Positions 63,320-64,000 of a stretch of 64,000 nucleotides of DNA are shown here, piece by piece. The notes beneath the pieces were generated by a model, which was not told where the DNA came from, did not search any database, and saw only the letters and a program-made list of their open reading frames with translations. This stretch comes from Enterobacter asburiae (GTDB taxonomy: Bacteria > Pseudomonadota > Gammaproteobacteria > Enterobacterales > Enterobacteriaceae). The stretch covers positions 3,720,001-3,784,000 of the forward strand of contig NZ_AP019632.1 of the NCBI RefSeq assembly GCF_007035645.1, read 5' to 3'. The position numbers were made by a program, and so were the translations under genes. How positions within the stretch are numbered: position 1 is the first letter of the stretch; every line of letters begins with the position of its first letter.

Positions 63320-64000
63320 TCAGGTTCTCTCCGTTTTGCTTAACCACATTTCATCCATACCACCACCACGAATATGCATCGGATAAACGTGCTCGGTCCC
63401 ATCAACAATCACATCCATAAAGACGAGGCGGTTGTTTTTTACGTGCTCAAGCGCTTGCGCGAGCTTCGTTTCCAGCTCAGCCGGATCGGTCACCCGCATG
63501 CCTACATGGCCGTAAGCTTCAGCAAGACGAACAAAATCCGGCAGCGATTTCATGTATGACTGAGAGTGGCGGCCAGAGTAGATCATATCCTGCCACTGCT
63601 TCACCATACCGAGATACCCGTTATTCAGGTTCAGCACCAGTACCGGCAGTTCATATTGCAGCGCGGTAGACAGCTCCTGAATGTTCATCTGAATACTGCC
63701 GTCCCCCGTCACGCAGACGACGGTTTCATTCGGCAGCGCCAGCTTCACGCCCAGCGCAGCAGGCAGACCAAAGCCCATGGTTCCTAAACCACCGGAGTTG
63801 ATCCAGTGTCGCGGTTTATCAAACGGGTAATACAGGGCGGCAAACATCTGATGCTGCCCCACGTCTGAGGTCACGTACGCCTCACCTTTCGTCAGTCGCC
63901 ACACCGCTTCAATGACCGCCTGCGGCTTAATGTTTTCACTTTGCGTGTCATATTTCAGGCACTGACGCGCGCGCCACTGTTCAATCTGCTGCCACCAGTC
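63320..64000 (-). CDS. ilvI: Acetolactate synthase III catalytic subunit, C-terminal part
   Basis: Catalyses condensation of pyruvate with pyruvate or 2-oxobutyrate in branched-chain amino acid synthesis. The window ends inside the gene, and 226 C-terminal residues are visible. They contain most of the ThDP-binding domain: [14 protein letters not shown] to LNNGYLGM is the GDG-X(26)-NN motif, followed by the [12 protein letters not shown] loop. The frame stays open to position 64000, so the gene continues beyond it. Confidence 0.96.
   Translation of the reverse strand, partial: DWWQQIEQWRARQCLKYDTQSENIKPQAVIEAVWRLTKGEAYVTSDVGQHQMFAALYYPFDKPRHWINSGGLGTMGFGLPAALGVKLALPNETVVCVTGDGSIQMNIQELSTALQYELPVLVLNLNNGYLGMVKQWQDMIYSGRHSQSYMKSLPDFVRLAEAYGHVGMRVTDPAELETKLAQALEHVKNNRLVFMDVIVDGTEHVYPMHIRGGGMDEMWLSKTERT

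Overview
The window is a stretch of chromosome from a member of the Enterobacteriaceae. Gene order follows the Escherichia coli K-12 panB-to-ilvI region, written here in reverse, and the proteins are close to but distinct from the E. coli ones as I remember them. The moderately GC-rich sequence, an ERIC element, a DUF2950 gene beside yacH and an added GH43 glycosidase locus point to Enterobacter or a near relative such as Lelliottia or Leclercia (inference; the genus is not proven). I see no rRNA, tRNA, CRISPR array, insertion sequence or prophage. The window starts inside panB and ends inside ilvI.

Positions 1-5132: the pantothenate genes panB (partial), panC and panD read rightward and meet yadE (polysaccharide deacetylase), yadI (PTS EIIA-like) and the ABC exporter yadHG on the other strand. 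Positions 5173-13467: can (carbonic anhydrase), hpt, gcd (PQQ glucose dehydrogenase behind a perfect CRP-type site), cueO (copper oxidase with a CueR-type promoter), yacC, the spermidine genes speE-speD, and yacL. Positions 13573-26786: aconitase acnB, the secreted pair yacH-DUF2950, and the pyruvate dehydrogenase cluster pdhR-aceE-aceF-lpd. The cluster has an exact PdhR palindrome upstream and an ERIC-type inverted repeat between pdhR and aceE.

Positions 26787-39584: aroP, then a two-gene glycoside locus (GPH-family symporter plus GH43 glycosidase) that K-12 lacks here, then ampE, ampD, nadC, the type IV pilus genes ppdD-hofB-hofC, guaC, coaE-zapD-yacG and mutT. Positions 39603-61122: secA and secM, lpxC, then the complete division and cell-wall (dcw) cluster on the minus strand, from mraZ through rsmH, ftsL, ftsI, murE, murF, mraY, murD, ftsW, murG, murC, ddlB, ftsQ, ftsA and ftsZ. 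Most neighbouring genes there overlap or nearly touch, as expected of one long operon that makes UDP-MurNAc-pentapeptide, lipid I and lipid II and builds the divisome. Positions 61123-64000: a gene-free stretch of about 500 bases, cra (FruR), ilvH and the 3' part of ilvI.

Most of the window is conserved core genome. The less ordinary parts are the yacH-DUF2950 secreted pair, the GH43-transporter locus, the ERIC element inside the pdh transcription unit, a three-copy intergenic repeat, paired hairpins ahead of speE, and the long gene-free gap between cra and mraZ. I did not find a clearly undescribed multi-gene system.
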